Below, one piece after another: positions 63,139-64,000 of a stretch of 64,000 nucleotides of DNA. The translations under genes and the position numbers were made by a program. The notes beneath the pieces are model-generated. The model had not been told where the DNA came from. It was given only the letters and a program-made list of their open reading frames with translations, and made no database searches. How positions within the stretch are numbered: the stretch's first letter is position 1; the number at the start of each line of letters is the position of its first letter. This DNA comes from Eisenbergiella porci (GTDB taxonomy: Bacteria > Bacillota > Clostridia > Lachnospirales > Lachnospiraceae), in contig NZ_VUMI01000028.1 of assembly GCF_009696275.1 (NCBI RefSeq), positions 19,187-83,186 on the forward strand, in the 5' to 3' direction.

Positions 63139-63420
63139 CCTTTTCTGTCCGCAGAAACAATACTGGTGCTGTTCAGGCACAGAAGATGCCGAAACTACTG
63201 ACAAATCCACTTACTTCAGCACGGCGGCAAATGGACTTATCAGTGGTCTCGGAAGCATTCTTCCGACCTGAAAAAGCAGAGGCGGCATCCGTTATGCGGA
63301 GACGCCCTGTGTACAGAGATGGAAATGCAGTTCTATCCGGTTTTGCATATAAACGTCACCTGATATCCGCGCCGTTGTTAACTCCGTATCCGGCGGCTTT
63401 TTTCTCCATCATCGTACAAT

Positions 63421-63465
63421 AAGGCGGAAGACCTCAGAAAACTCTGAAGTCAAATCCGCCTTGTT
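63421..63465. terminator. Hairpin after rpsO
   Basis: AAGGCGGAAGACCTCAGA and TCTGAAGTCAAATCCGCCTT (63421-63462) form an imperfect stem of ~17 bp. The best U-run (TTGTTTTTGTT) is on the plus strand, so on the minus strand it may be an attenuator or RNA processing site between rpsO and pnp rather than a full terminator. The gap 63139-63420 holds no supported gene. Confidence 0.5.
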
Positions 63466-63473
63466 TTTGTTAA

Positions 63474-63740
63474 TTACTTTCTGATTCCAAGTCTTTCGAT
63501 CAAGGAACGGTATCTTTCGATATCCTTTTCTTTCAGGTAATCAAGCAGACCTCTTCTCTGTCCAACCATTTTCAGAAGTCCTCTTCTGGAATGATGATCC
63601 TTAGGGTTGCTCTTAAGATGCTCGGTGAGCTCCTGGATTCTCTCTGTCAGAACTGCGATCTGTACTTCCGGTGATCCTGTATCGCCTTCGCCTCTCGCAT
63701 ATTCCTTGATGATTGCTGTTTTCTTTTCTTTGGAAATCAT
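63474..63740 (-). CDS. rpsO: 30S ribosomal protein S15
   Basis: The 88-residue primary rRNA-binding protein has [20 protein letters not shown], then [20 protein letters not shown] and [20 protein letters not shown], and is of normal length. AAAGGAGGA precedes the ATG. It leads rpsO-pnp. Confidence 0.98.
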   Translation of the reverse strand: MISKEKKTAIIKEYARGEGDTGSPEVQIAVLTERIQELTEHLKSNPKDHHSRRGLLKMVGQRRGLLDYLKEKDIERYRSLIERLGIRK

Positions 63741-63829
63741 GTGTGTTCCTCCTTTTTATTAAACCGCCTGATACCAGGATGAGGTCGGAGTGTCCTTCAT
63801 CTGGGTACCGGCTGAATTCATACCTGAAA

Positions 63830-63859
63830 AGTATATCATACTCTTCCAGGCTTTGTAAA
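63830..63859 (-). promoter_or_regulatory. Promoter of rpsO-pnp
   Basis: TTTACA (63854-63859) and TATACT (63830-63835) are 18 bases apart on the minus strand. A CAGCGCC-TTTC-GGCGCTG hairpin (63878-63895) lies just upstream. From 63896 to the window end I see only a short open minus-strand frame that may be the last codons of an upstream gene. Confidence 0.65.
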
Positions 63860-64000
63860 CCTTTTTTTAATAATATCAGCGCCGAAAGGCGCTGGCAGGT
63901 TGTAAATAATCCTCTCGATACTTTTATACTTAAATATTTATTTTCCACATCGCTACGCCCTTTTCATGTTTTTATCCACACCCTTTAGGCATTCGTAGCC

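Noticed and set aside
1..64000. CRISPR array or toxin-antitoxin system
   Set aside because: No regular spaced repeats, cas genes or paired small toxin-like ORFs were found on reading both strands.
63900..64000. A gene at the right edge on the minus strand
   Set aside because: Only ~15 codons are open to the window edge before a stop, too little to identify or to distinguish from chance.

Overview
The window looks like chromosome of an endospore-forming gut-type Clostridia, most probably family Lachnospiraceae. The evidence is the Firmicutes gene orders gap-pgk-tpiA, yicC-remA-gmk-rpoZ, recA-recX-rny and nusB-xseA-xseB-ispA-dxs-tlyA-nadK-argR-recN-spoIVB-spo0A, together with spoIIIAA-AH, spoIIM, spoVB and CotF-type coat genes, RNase Y, a leucine T-box and AGGAGG-type ribosome binding sites. 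I cannot name the genus. Almost all genes are on the minus strand. No rRNA, tRNA, CRISPR array, transposase or prophage was seen.

Layout. 1-3.3 kb: two gene fragments, then leuA with a C-terminal AraC-type DNA-binding domain behind a Leu T-box. 3.3-6.5 kb: lower glycolysis (gap-pgk-tpiA). 6.8-9.4 kb: a PHP phosphatase, unknown proteins and a DJ-1/PfpI protein. 9.6-12.3 kb: nifS-nifU-mnmA (sulfur transfer to Fe-S clusters and tRNA). 12.5-15.3 kb: spoVB and a class I DAHP synthase whose leader may encode a Phe-rich peptide. 15.3-22.4 kb: a membrane-anchored unknown, a tandem PII-like protein with a DUF1538 membrane protein, a tyrosine recombinase, spoIIM, a Nudix hydrolase and rny. 22.6-31.7 kb: recX, recA, a zinc-ribbon membrane protein, cinA, pgsA, rimO, rpoZ, gmk, remA and yicC. 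31.7-38.9 kb: a long inverted repeat, traX, rqcH, a GNAT gene, two CotF-like proteins, a lipoprotein and glgA. 38.9-50.7 kb: the conserved spo0A-to-nusB-asp23 cluster. 50.9-55.4 kb: a block (transglutaminase, prfC, deoB) that separates asp23 from the spoIIIA operon. 55.6-60.8 kb: spoIIIAA-AH. 60.9-63.7 kb: pnp and rpsO.

Main points of interest. (1) The gene in the canonical spo0A position encodes an intact Spo0A DNA-binding domain but has lost almost the whole phospho-acceptor receiver domain, and the DNA before it holds a G-quadruplex motif and a four-hairpin element. (2) LeuA is fused to an AraC-family domain. (3) Several intergenic multi-hairpin elements occur, including a 351-bp imperfect palindrome and a three-way-junction leader that starts within a few bases of the predicted deoB transcription start. 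(4) A double PII-like protein is paired with a DUF1538 membrane protein. (5) The aroF leader may be a phenylalanine attenuator. All functions are inferred from reading the sequence; no database search was possible.
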